This document shows positions 1-4,692 of a stretch of DNA of 5,470 nucleotides, piece after piece (position 1 is the first letter of the stretch; every line of letters starts with the position of its first letter). Origin of the DNA: an uncultured Caryophanales bacterium. Its GTDB lineage: Bacteria > Bacillota_I > Bacilli_A > RF39 > UBA660. The stretch covers positions 1 to 5,470 of the forward strand of contig CALCBO010000286.1 of assembly GCA_937897245.1 (NCBI GenBank), given 5' to 3'. The translations under genes were made by a program, and so were the position numbers. The notes below the pieces were generated by a model. That model saw only the letters and a list, made by a program, of their open reading frames with translations. It made no database searches and was not told the origin of the DNA.

Positions 1-714
1 ATACAAGAAGGCTTTGAAAAAGCAGTTAATGAAGAAATAAAATCAGAAAGAATGAAAACAGAATTAATTACTAATGTCTCTCATGACTTAAAAACACCTT
101 TAACTTCTATGATTACTTATATAGATTTATTAAAGAAAGAAGATAATAGTAATGAAGATAAAATCAATTATATCAATGTATTAGAACGTAATGCATTAAG
201 ATTAAAAAGACTTATTGATGATTTATTTGAAGTTACTAAAGCAAATACAGGTAATGTAGAACTCAATTTAGAAGATATTGATATTATATCTTTAATTAAA
301 CAGGCACAATTTGAATGTGATGATATATTAAATAATAATGAACTTACAATCAAAGAAAACTTTCCACAAGCAAAATATATTCTTAAACTAGATAGTTTAA
401 AAACATTTAGAATCTTTGAAAATTTATTTAATAATATCGGCAAATATGCTTTGTCTCATACAAGAGTCTACATTGATATACATGAAAATGATGAATATAT
501 TATGATCATGATTAAAAATATATCTGCTCAGGAATTGAACTTTACTGGTGAAGAAATTGTAGAACGTTTTGTAAGAGGAGATAAATCTAGAAATACAAGT
601 GGTAGTGGTTTAGGATTAGCTATTGCTAAAAGTTTTACTGAGATACAAGGTGGTTTATTTAAGATAGATATTGATGGTGATTTATTTAAAGCTATTATTC
701 AATTTAAAAAATAA
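1..714 (+). CDS. Sensor histidine kinase, C-terminal part (5' end outside window)
   Basis: This is the cytoplasmic catalytic half of a two-component sensor kinase, which autophosphorylates on His and passes the phosphate to a response regulator. The frame is open from base 1, so the ATG at 52 is probably internal: 17 residues before it continue a helix leading into the H-box. Numbering from base 1, the H-box NVSHDLKTPLTSM has the phospho-acceptor His at residue 28 (bases 82-84), followed by the second dimerisation helix to about residue 85. In the ATPase domain, the N-box NLFNNIGKY lies around residues 141-149, the F-box-like ERFVRGDKSR around 188-197 and the G2 box GSGLGLAIAKS around 201-211. 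The usual DxGxG (G1) motif is replaced by IKNIS. Sensor and membrane segments are off the left edge, and a response regulator gene probably lies further upstream (inference). The stop codon abuts a bidirectional terminator. Family assignment is certain; the stimulus cannot be read. Confidence 0.93.
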   Translation: MQEGFEKAVNEEIKSERMKTELITNVSHDLKTPLTSMITYIDLLKKEDNSNEDKINYINVLERNALRLKRLIDDLFEVTKANTGNVELNLEDIDIISLIKQAQFECDDILNNNELTIKENFPQAKYILKLDSLKTFRIFENLFNNIGKYALSHTRVYIDIHENDEYIMIMIKNISAQELNFTGEEIVERFVRGDKSRNTSGSGLGLAIAKSFTEIQGGLFKIDIDGDLFKAIIQFKK

Positions 715-740
715 CCAGAATGAGGATAACCTCACTCTGG
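715..740. terminator. Bidirectional intrinsic terminator between the kinase gene and azlD
   Basis: The hairpin starts directly after the kinase stop codon. Arms CCAGA-a-TGAGG (715-725) and CCTCA-c-TCTGG (730-740) form 10 pairs with one A/C mismatch around an ATAA loop. On the plus strand it is followed by a T-run (744-748). On the minus strand the A-run at 705-710 becomes a T-run after the same stem. The flanking A and T tracts also pair with each other beyond a second mismatch. One structure can therefore end both convergent transcripts. Confidence 0.85.
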
Positions 741-746
741 CTATTT

Positions 747-1064
747 TTAAATAAATATAAGCTGAACACATAGCATATAAACTAATGTTCCTCCAATAAT
801 TGATAATAATGTATTTCTTTTATATAAATGTAAAACAACAACAGTAGCTACAGCAATAATTTCACTTATACCATGAAAACCTGATATAAAATTTACATCT
901 TTTAAACAGTATACAACTAACATAGCCATAATAGAATATGGCAAAACTTCTCCTAAATATTCAATAATAGGGCTTTTCTTATTAGAAAAAGCAATAAATG
1001 GTAATACTCTTGTTAATAAGGTTACTAAGGCTACTACTGTGATTATTAATAAATCATGACTCAT
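747..1064 (-). CDS. azlD: AzlD family branched-chain amino acid exporter, small subunit
   Basis: This is the small membrane subunit of the AzlCD (YgaZH-like) exporter of branched-chain amino acids in the cytoplasmic membrane. At 105 aa it matches the usual family length of about 100-110. It is almost wholly hydrophobic, with about four membrane segments (near residues 4-25, 38-54, 64-80 and 85-104). Family-typical stretches are TRVLPF (18-23), LPYSIMAMLVVYCLKD (41-56) and HLYKRNTLLSIIGG (79-92). The start at 1064 is supported by AAAGGAGG six bases upstream. That site is embedded in the last codons of azlC, and the two genes overlap by 11 nt, so translation is probably coupled. It is the last gene of the HAD-azlC-azlD operon and ends at the bidirectional terminator. 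The exported substrate is inferred from the family: B. subtilis azlCD is linked to azaleucine resistance and E. coli ygaZH to valine export. Confidence 0.93.
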   Translation of the reverse strand: MSHDLLIITVVALVTLLTRVLPFIAFSNKKSPIIEYLGEVLPYSIMAMLVVYCLKDVNFISGFHGISEIIAVATVVVLHLYKRNTLLSIIGGTLVYMLCVQLIFI

Positions 1065-1728
1065 AGCTCTCCTCCTTTTTATATAACATCATTAATGATG
1101 TTAATATCCCTATCATTGAAGGAATAATAAAAGAAGTCGCTCCAAAAACAAATAAACAAACAATACTTATAACAAAACCAATATATGTTGGTATATGTTT
1201 ATTAGTATTTAAGAACTGATCTACGACAATAACTACAAATAACGCAGTCATCGCAAAATCTAAACCTTTTGTATTAATAGTAATCAAAGAGCCAATAGCA
1301 CTACCAATTAAACTTCCTGTTATCCAATAGCATTGATTAAATAAAGAGATTAAAAACATTGATTCATTATCTGTATCTTTATGAGATACTAATAAAGAAT
1401 AAGTTTCATCTGTTAATGAGAAAATCATATATGGTTTATATTTTCCCATTGATTGAAATCTATCTAACATAGATAATCCATAAACTAAATGTCTTGCATT
1501 AATAAACAAAGTCATTAATGCAGCTGAAATTAAAGAAGCTCCACTCGTAAGCAAATTAATAGTTACAAACTGCATACTTCCAGCATAAATAAATACACTC
1601 ATTAATAAAGCATAATATATAGGATAACCTTGACTAGAAAGCAACATTCCAAAAGCAATACCTAAAACTATATATCCCATTAATACAGGAATAGAAGCAA
1701 GAAAAGAAGATTTTATTTTATTCCTCAC
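1054..1728 (-). CDS. azlC: AzlC family branched-chain amino acid exporter, large subunit
   Basis: This is the large subunit of the AzlCD/YgaZH branched-chain amino acid exporter, a polytopic inner-membrane protein that works with AzlD. At 224 aa it is near the usual 225-245. Hallmark stretches are GIAFGMLLS (23-31), YAGSMQF (48-54), NARHLVYGLSM (77-87), FSLTDETY (103-110), WITGSLIGSAIG (135-146) and LDFAMTALF (156-164). Several hydrophobic segments follow to about residue 215, then a charged tail. The start is GTG (1726-1728), chosen because AGGAG lies nine bases upstream and the protein then begins MRNKIKSSFLASIPVLMGY, a normal family N terminus. The gene starts 11 nt inside the end of the HAD gene and ends 11 nt inside azlD, so expression of the three is likely linked. 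No lrp- or azlB-type regulator gene is visible nearby, unlike the B. subtilis azl operon. Confidence 0.93.
   Translation of the reverse strand: MRNKIKSSFLASIPVLMGYIVLGIAFGMLLSSQGYPIYYALLMSVFIYAGSMQFVTINLLTSGASLISAALMTLFINARHLVYGLSMLDRFQSMGKYKPYMIFSLTDETYSLLVSHKDTDNESMFLISLFNQCYWITGSLIGSAIGSLITINTKGLDFAMTALFVVIVVDQFLNTNKHIPTYIGFVISIVCLFVFGATSFIIPSMIGILTSLMMLYKKEESYES
1071..1076 (-). promoter_or_regulatory. Ribosome binding site of azlD inside azlC
   Basis: On the minus strand AGGAGG lies six bases before the azlD ATG. The same bases encode Lys-Glu-Glu near the C terminus of AzlC (KKEESYES), so the overlap of the two genes carries both coding and initiation signals. It fixes the azlD start at 1064. 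Confidence 0.85.
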
Positions 1729-2365
1729 TAAAGAATTCTCCTAATGTTTTGATATTATCTACAATATAATCACATTGATATCTTTCAAATTCTTCTTTGT
1801 CTCCATATCCATACAATACGCCGATACATGGGATATGATTCTCATGAGCACCTATAATATCATGCATTCTATCTCCAACCATAATACACTCTTTATAATC
1901 AATGTTCTCTTGATGCAGACAATAAGAAATAACATCAGCTTTAGCTTTTCTAGTTCCATCTAGTTCACTACCATAGATACCTTTAAAATACTTAGACAAA
2001 TGAAAATGTTCTATTATTTGTTTTGCAAAAATAATGGGTTTACTTGTACATACGTATAAAATATATCCTTTATCTATTAATGTCTGTAAACATTCTTCAA
2101 TACCTTCATAGACTTTATTTTCGAATTTACCTTTTTGATTAAAGTATTCTCTAAACTTATCTATTGCTTTCCAGCAAGTCTCATAATCCATACCATAATA
2201 CTTTGTATAAGAATCATCTAATGGTGGTCCTATAAAAGGCTTTAACTTTTCTAGTTCTGGTGGTTCAATACCTTGAGATTTTAATCCATAAGCTACGGCC
2301 TTAGTAATTCCTACAAAAGGATCTGTTAATGTTCCATCTAAATCAAACAAAATATATTTCATCAT
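1718..2365 (-). CDS. HAD superfamily IA phosphatase (phosphoglycolate phosphatase/5'-nucleotidase-like)
   Basis: A soluble Mg-dependent phosphatase of the haloacid dehalogenase superfamily, 215 aa. All four catalytic motifs are present: motif I DLDGTLTD with nucleophile Asp8 and acid Asp10; motif II CTSKP with Thr107/Ser108; motif III Lys in RKAKAD (about 140-142); motif IV GDRMHD with Asp165 and Asp169. Residues 15-95 form the helical cap (subclass IA), including FIGPPLDDSY (44-53). The DPFVGITKAV...FIGPPL layout is what I associate with Gph-like and HAD 5'-nucleotidase-like proteins; the true substrate (small phosphoester, nucleotide or phosphoglycolate) cannot be told. It is the first gene of an operon with azlC and azlD, overlapping azlC by 11 nt, but no biochemical link to amino acid export is obvious. 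Two in-frame ATGs occur in tandem. The second (2360-2362) is better spaced from the GGGG ribosome binding site (7 versus 4 nt) and may be the real start. Confidence 0.88.
   Translation of the reverse strand: MMKYILFDLDGTLTDPFVGITKAVAYGLKSQGIEPPELEKLKPFIGPPLDDSYTKYYGMDYETCWKAIDKFREYFNQKGKFENKVYEGIEECLQTLIDKGYILYVCTSKPIIFAKQIIEHFHLSKYFKGIYGSELDGTRKAKADVISYCLHQENIDYKECIMVGDRMHDIIGAHENHIPCIGVLYGYGDKEEFERYQCDYIVDNIKTLGEFFSEE
1738..1742 (-). promoter_or_regulatory. Ribosome binding site deciding the azlC GTG start
   Basis: AGGAG on the minus strand sits nine bases before the GTG at 1728, inside the last codons of the HAD gene (Leu-Gly-Glu). There is no ATG at a suitable distance, so this site is the main reason for accepting GTG as the azlC start. 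Confidence 0.7.
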
Positions 2366-2373
2366 ATCACCCC
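2366..2373 (-). promoter_or_regulatory. Ribosome binding site of the HAD gene
   Basis: GGGGTGAT on the minus strand matches the GGTGAT end of the anti-Shine-Dalgarno complement. It abuts the ATGATG pair. Measured from the G-run, the first ATG is 4 nt and the second 7 nt away, which favours the second and gives a 214-aa product starting MKYILFDLDGT. Confidence 0.55.
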
Positions 2374-2391
2374 ATAAAAAATCTTATCATT

Positions 2392-2400
2392 ATTTTAACA
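2392..2400 (-). promoter_or_regulatory. Candidate extended -10 promoter for the HAD-azlCD operon
   Basis: On the minus strand, TGTTAAAAT gives a TGn extension plus a 5/6 match to TATAAT. It lies just past the tail of the degV terminator, about 30 bases before the HAD start codons. The -35 position (around 2415-2420, TAGAAG) is poor, so the call rests on the extended -10 and on the need for a promoter after the terminator. Partial readthrough from degV is the alternative. Confidence 0.35.
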
Positions 2401-2433
2401 TAAGAAAAGTCCTGCTTCTATAAGAAACAGGAC
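2401..2433 (-). terminator. Intrinsic terminator downstream of degV
   Basis: On the minus strand, GTCCTG-t-TTCT, loop TAT, AGAA-g-CAGGAC (2433-2409) makes a 10-pair stem with one mismatch, followed by TTTTCTTA. It begins five bases after the degV stop codon. It separates degV from the HAD-azlC-azlD operon that lies downstream in the same direction. Confidence 0.8.
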
Positions 2434-2438
2434 AATAA

Positions 2439-3269
2439 TTATTTAATAATCGCTTGAATAGCAACGCATCCAGGTCCACCTTGAGTAATAAATGCAGGTG
2501 ATAATTCTAAAACTTCAATTTCAGTATCTGGGAAATGTTTTTGAATAATAGCTTTTGCTTCATTAACTCTTTCAATAAACCCAGCATGAGAAATACTAAT
2601 TAAGTATTTTTCATTAGCACCAAATTCTTTTAAAGTTTTACAAATTTCTAAAATAGCTGCTTTAAACGTTCTCTTAATACCACATGATTCTAATTTCAAG
2701 AAATCTTTAGTTTGTGTCATAAGTGGTACAACTTTCAACATTCCTAAAATTGTTGCAGCTGCTGGGGTTAATCTTCCACCACGTTTTAAGAAACCAAAAT
2801 CATAAGGAATCAAAAAAGAAATGTGATTATTAGTATAATGATTCATTTTATCTATAATTTCCTGATAAGTACTTCCATTATCCTTCATCTCAAGTGCTTT
2901 CTTAACCATATAACGATGAGGTCCACATAAAGTCTTAGTATTAATAACAGTAATATTTTCATTATTTTCTATACTATTCTTAGCTCCAACTGCACTACGA
3001 TATGTTCCTGATAATCCATCACACATTGAGATAACTAAGATATCATCTTTTACTGTTTCAAATACTTCTAAAGTTTCCCCTACTGATGGTTGAGAAGAAG
3101 TTGGAATACCTCCTGCTTTAACTTTTTCTAGAAATTCATTTGGATAGATATCCACATATTCTTTCCATGTTTCTTTATTAATTGTTACACTTAATGGCAA
3201 AACTTTTAGTCCTAATTCTTCTCCTTCTGCTGGTGAGAAAAGAGTTGATGTATCTGTTACTATTTTCAT
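2439..3269 (-). CDS. DegV family fatty-acid-binding protein (FakB-like)
   Basis: A soluble DegV/FakB-type protein, 276 aa, the usual length. Members bind a fatty acid and present it to the kinase FakA, giving acyl-phosphate for phospholipid synthesis. The N terminus MKIVTDTST is the classic DegV opening. TSSQPS (57-62) and GLSGTY (85-90) correspond to the Thr/Ser carboxylate-binding segments. FLKRGGRL (160-167) is a strongly conserved stretch followed by the hydrophobic region to about 185, and the C terminus has FITQGGPGCVAIQ (260-272). Two departures from S. aureus FakB, from memory: the usual Thr of TSQ appears as Ser58, and the His before the terminal GPG appears as Gln263. The start is supported by AAGGAG eight bases upstream. 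The gene is divergent from a DUF1836 regulator gene and close to plsY. No fakA is in the window. Many DegV paralogues exist per genome, so ligand and partner are inferred. Confidence 0.92.
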   Translation of the reverse strand: MKIVTDTSTLFSPAEGEELGLKVLPLSVTINKETWKEYVDIYPNEFLEKVKAGGIPTSSQPSVGETLEVFETVKDDILVISMCDGLSGTYRSAVGAKNSIENNENITVINTKTLCGPHRYMVKKALEMKDNGSTYQEIIDKMNHYTNNHISFLIPYDFGFLKRGGRLTPAAATILGMLKVVPLMTQTKDFLKLESCGIKRTFKAAILEICKTLKEFGANEKYLISISHAGFIERVNEAKAIIQKHFPDTEIEVLELSPAFITQGGPGCVAIQAIIK

Positions 3270-3292
3270 TATATAATCTCCTTCTAATCATA

Positions 3293-3326
3293 ATTATACA
3301 ATACCAAATTACGACATTATTGTCAA
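3293..3326 (-). promoter_or_regulatory. Promoter region of the degV-like gene with overlapping dyad
   Basis: On the minus strand a perfect TTGACA (3326-3321) is followed 22 nt later by a perfect TATAAT (3298-3293). At the standard 17-nt spacing the hexamer is TATTGT (3303-3298, 4/6). Either the 17-nt pair is used, or the perfect -10 is used with an over-long spacer. A short inverted repeat GACA-TTAT-TGTC (3313-3324) overlaps the -35 and is a possible operator. A transcript from either would have a short leader ending in the AAGGAG site at 3278-3283. Confidence 0.6.
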
Positions 3327-3371
3327 TATAGCTAGTTTTAAAAAGTAATAAATATAGTTTTAATAACTACG

Positions 3372-3402
3372 TTTTGACATTTTCAAAATTTAATGATATA
3401 TT
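3372..3402 (+). promoter_or_regulatory. Strong sigma-A promoter of the DUF1836 gene with inverted repeat
   Basis: TTGACA (3374-3379), a 17-nt spacer and TATATT (3397-3402, 5/6) with a TGn extension (3394-3396) form a near-consensus vegetative promoter. The predicted transcript start is about 12 bases before the ATG-proximal AAGGAG. An inverted repeat TTTTGA-CATTT-TCAAAA (3372-3388) covers the -35 hexamer and part of the spacer, where a bound repressor would block polymerase. Autoregulation is an inference. Confidence 0.75.
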
Positions 3403-3422
3403 AAGAAAAAAAGGAGATTATT

Positions 3423-3926
3423 ATGGAAGATATTAAGAATTTTCATATACCAAGATGGGAGGAGCTTCCTGATTTTCCTCTATATATAGAACAAGTTGTA
3501 AACTATATTGAATCTAAACTAGGAAAGTTCTCTTTTGATGAAAAAATGATTACTAGTTCTATGATTAATAATTATGTCAAACATGGAATTGTAAAAGCAC
3601 CAGTAAAAAAGAAATATGATAGAGATCAGATAGCTTATTTTATTGTTATTTGTATACTAAAGAAATCATACTCTTTAGAAGAAGTTGGTAAGCTATTACA
3701 AATTCAGATGAGAGAATCACCATTAGATTTATCATATAACTATTTTTGTGATGAAGTAGAATCTTGTATTAAAAGTATTTTATTTGATGAACCATTAGTT
3801 CATCCTATAGCGATACAGACTGATCCTCAGATTGTTTATTTACTACAAATAACAGTATTATCAGTAGCTCAAAAAATATGTGTACAATATTACTTAAATA
3901 AGCAAAACGAAATAAAGAAGCAATAA
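3423..3926 (+). CDS. DUF1836 domain protein, MerR-like putative transcription regulator
   Basis: A 167-aa protein of the DUF1836 family, whose members resemble MerR-type DNA-binding domains; targets are mostly unknown. The N-terminal IPRWEELPDFPLYIEQVVNYI (9-29, a family signature) is followed by a helix-turn-helix-like block ITSSMINNYVKHGIV (43-57) and KKKYDRDQIAYFIVICILKK (62-81). This parallels the MerR arrangement of a recognition helix, a G-containing turn and an R-x-Y/Y-x-R wing. Residues 84-94 (SLEEVGKLLQI) form the next helix. The C-terminal part (about 100-160) is helical with no recognised ligand site. Start: AAGGAG six bases before ATG. It has its own near-consensus promoter, divergent from the degV-like gene, and plsY follows 112 nt downstream in the same direction. 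This placement suggests it controls degV, itself or plsY (inference). No membrane segments or signal peptide are seen. Confidence 0.85.
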   Translation: MEDIKNFHIPRWEELPDFPLYIEQVVNYIESKLGKFSFDEKMITSSMINNYVKHGIVKAPVKKKYDRDQIAYFIVICILKKSYSLEEVGKLLQIQMRESPLDLSYNYFCDEVESCIKSILFDEPLVHPIAIQTDPQIVYLLQITVLSVAQKICVQYYLNKQNEIKKQ

Positions 3927-4038
3927 GCATTCTTTTATATTATGAATAGTTAAAATTTTTTAATTATTTATTTACAAATTTCTTAATAAATGTTAATGTG
4001 TTGTCGAAAATGACATTATAAAATATGAGAGGTTAAAT
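3927..4038 (+). promoter_or_regulatory. Leader region of plsY with weak promoter candidate and dyad
   Basis: This 112-base gap has no gene. An all-A/T inverted repeat at 3946-3967 (10 pairs allowing one G-U) could be a weak end to the DUF1836 transcript but lacks G-C pairs. A candidate promoter is TTTACA (3971-3976, 5/6), a 17-nt spacer containing TG at 3991-3992, and TAATGT (3994-3999, only 3/6). A dyad TGTC-GAAAAT-GACA (4002-4015) would then sit at the transcript start. GAGAGG (4027-4032) is the plsY ribosome binding site, six bases before the ATG. Cotranscription with the DUF1836 gene remains possible. Confidence 0.35.
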
Positions 4039-4656
4039 ATGAATATTTATTGTGAAATCATTATTTCTATGTTTATTGGTTATATAATCGGTTCTATTCC
4101 TTTTGCTTTGGTTATAGGTAAAATTTTCTATAAGACTGATGTTAGAAAATTTGGAAGTGGTAATTTAGGTGGTAGTAATACGGGAAGAGTTTTAGGAAAA
4201 AAAGCTGGTCTTTTAGTAATGATATTAGATGTTTTAAAAGTTGTATATGCTAGTTTTCTATGTTCATTTTTTAAACATAGTGAAATTACTATTATTCTAG
4301 CAGGATTTATGACTACTATTGGACATTGTTATCCTATATTTGCTCATTTTAAAGGTGGTAAAGCTGTCGCAACTATGTTTGGTTTTTTACTAAGTCATGT
4401 TCTTTTAGTTGCACATAATCCTTTTGTCTTTTTTCTACCATTAATATTGTTTTTAATTGTACTATACATAGGTAAAGTTGTTTCTATTTCTAGTATATGT
4501 TCCGCTATATTTAGTACTTTATATATATTTTTTAAGGTAGATAAATCAATTATGTTTATTGCAACTTTACTAGTTACTTGTTTACTCATATATCGTCATA
4601 GAAGTAATATTATTAAATTTTTAAAAGGTGAAGAAAATAAAATATCATGGATGTAA
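4039..4656 (+). CDS. plsY: Acyl-phosphate:glycerol-3-phosphate acyltransferase PlsY
   Basis: An integral membrane enzyme that moves an acyl group from acyl-phosphate to glycerol 3-phosphate, making lysophosphatidic acid, the first committed step of phospholipid synthesis in most Gram-positives. At 205 aa it has the normal length. All three conserved cytoplasmic motifs are present: SGNLGGSNTGR (40-50), GHCYPIFAHFKGGKAVAT (95-112) and YRHRSNIIKFLKGEE (185-199). Membrane segments lie near 5-27, 57-76, 84-100, 112-148 (probably two) and 150-184. In motif 2 the more familiar GGKGVAT reads GGKAVAT. The start has GAGAGG six bases upstream and a standard family N terminus with GSIPFA at 18-23. It lies downstream of the DUF1836 gene and near a FakB-like gene, whose family feeds acyl-phosphate synthesis that PlsY consumes. 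The gene ends inside a strong bidirectional terminator. PlsX is not in the window. Some genomes carry more than one plsY copy, which cannot be judged here. Confidence 0.95.
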   Translation: MNIYCEIIISMFIGYIIGSIPFALVIGKIFYKTDVRKFGSGNLGGSNTGRVLGKKAGLLVMILDVLKVVYASFLCSFFKHSEITIILAGFMTTIGHCYPIFAHFKGGKAVATMFGFLLSHVLLVAHNPFVFFLPLILFLIVLYIGKVVSISSICSAIFSTLYIFFKVDKSIMFIATLLVTCLLIYRHRSNIIKFLKGEENKISWM

Positions 4657-4692
4657 ATAAGGAGAAGATGATGTGATCTTCTCCTTATTTAT
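4653..4692. terminator. Bidirectional intrinsic terminator between plsY and the YihY-family gene
   Basis: A perfect 15-pair stem (4655-4669 with 4676-4690) around a 6-base loop (4670-4675) extends by one more A-T pair and one G-U pair. The core contains AAGGAGAAGAT and its complement. The plsY stop (4654-4656) is in the left arm and the stop of the opposing gene (4685-4687) in the right arm. T-rich tails (TTATTTATTTAA on plus, TTATTTACAT on minus) support termination in both directions. Confidence 0.9.

Noticed and set aside
168..443. Open frame of 91 codons on the minus strand
   Set aside because: Lies wholly opposite the kinase coding region, has no ribosome binding site and no recognisable domain; an AT-rich shadow.
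1775..1963. Open frame of 62 codons on the plus strand
   Set aside because: Antisense to the HAD gene, low-complexity Ser/Phe-rich product, no initiation signal.
3372..3388. FabT-like operator (TTTGA/TCAAA halves) upstream of the DUF1836 gene
   Set aside because: The FabT site as I remember it has a 3-base centre between TTTGA and TCAAA; here the centre is 5 bases, and no FabT gene is visible. The half-site match alone is weak in AT-rich sequence.
3946..3967. Hairpin after the DUF1836 gene as an intrinsic terminator
   Set aside because: The stem is entirely A-T apart from one G-U pair and would be too unstable to count as a confident terminator.
4336..4374. Gly-to-Ala change in PlsY motif 2 (GGKAVAT) as an inactivating mutation
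   Set aside because: I recall the same Ala in other Bacillota PlsY proteins, and the remaining motif residues are intact, so it is probably a normal variant.
4395..4589. Open frame of 64 codons on the minus strand
   Set aside because: Antisense to plsY, which has all family motifs; no support of its own.
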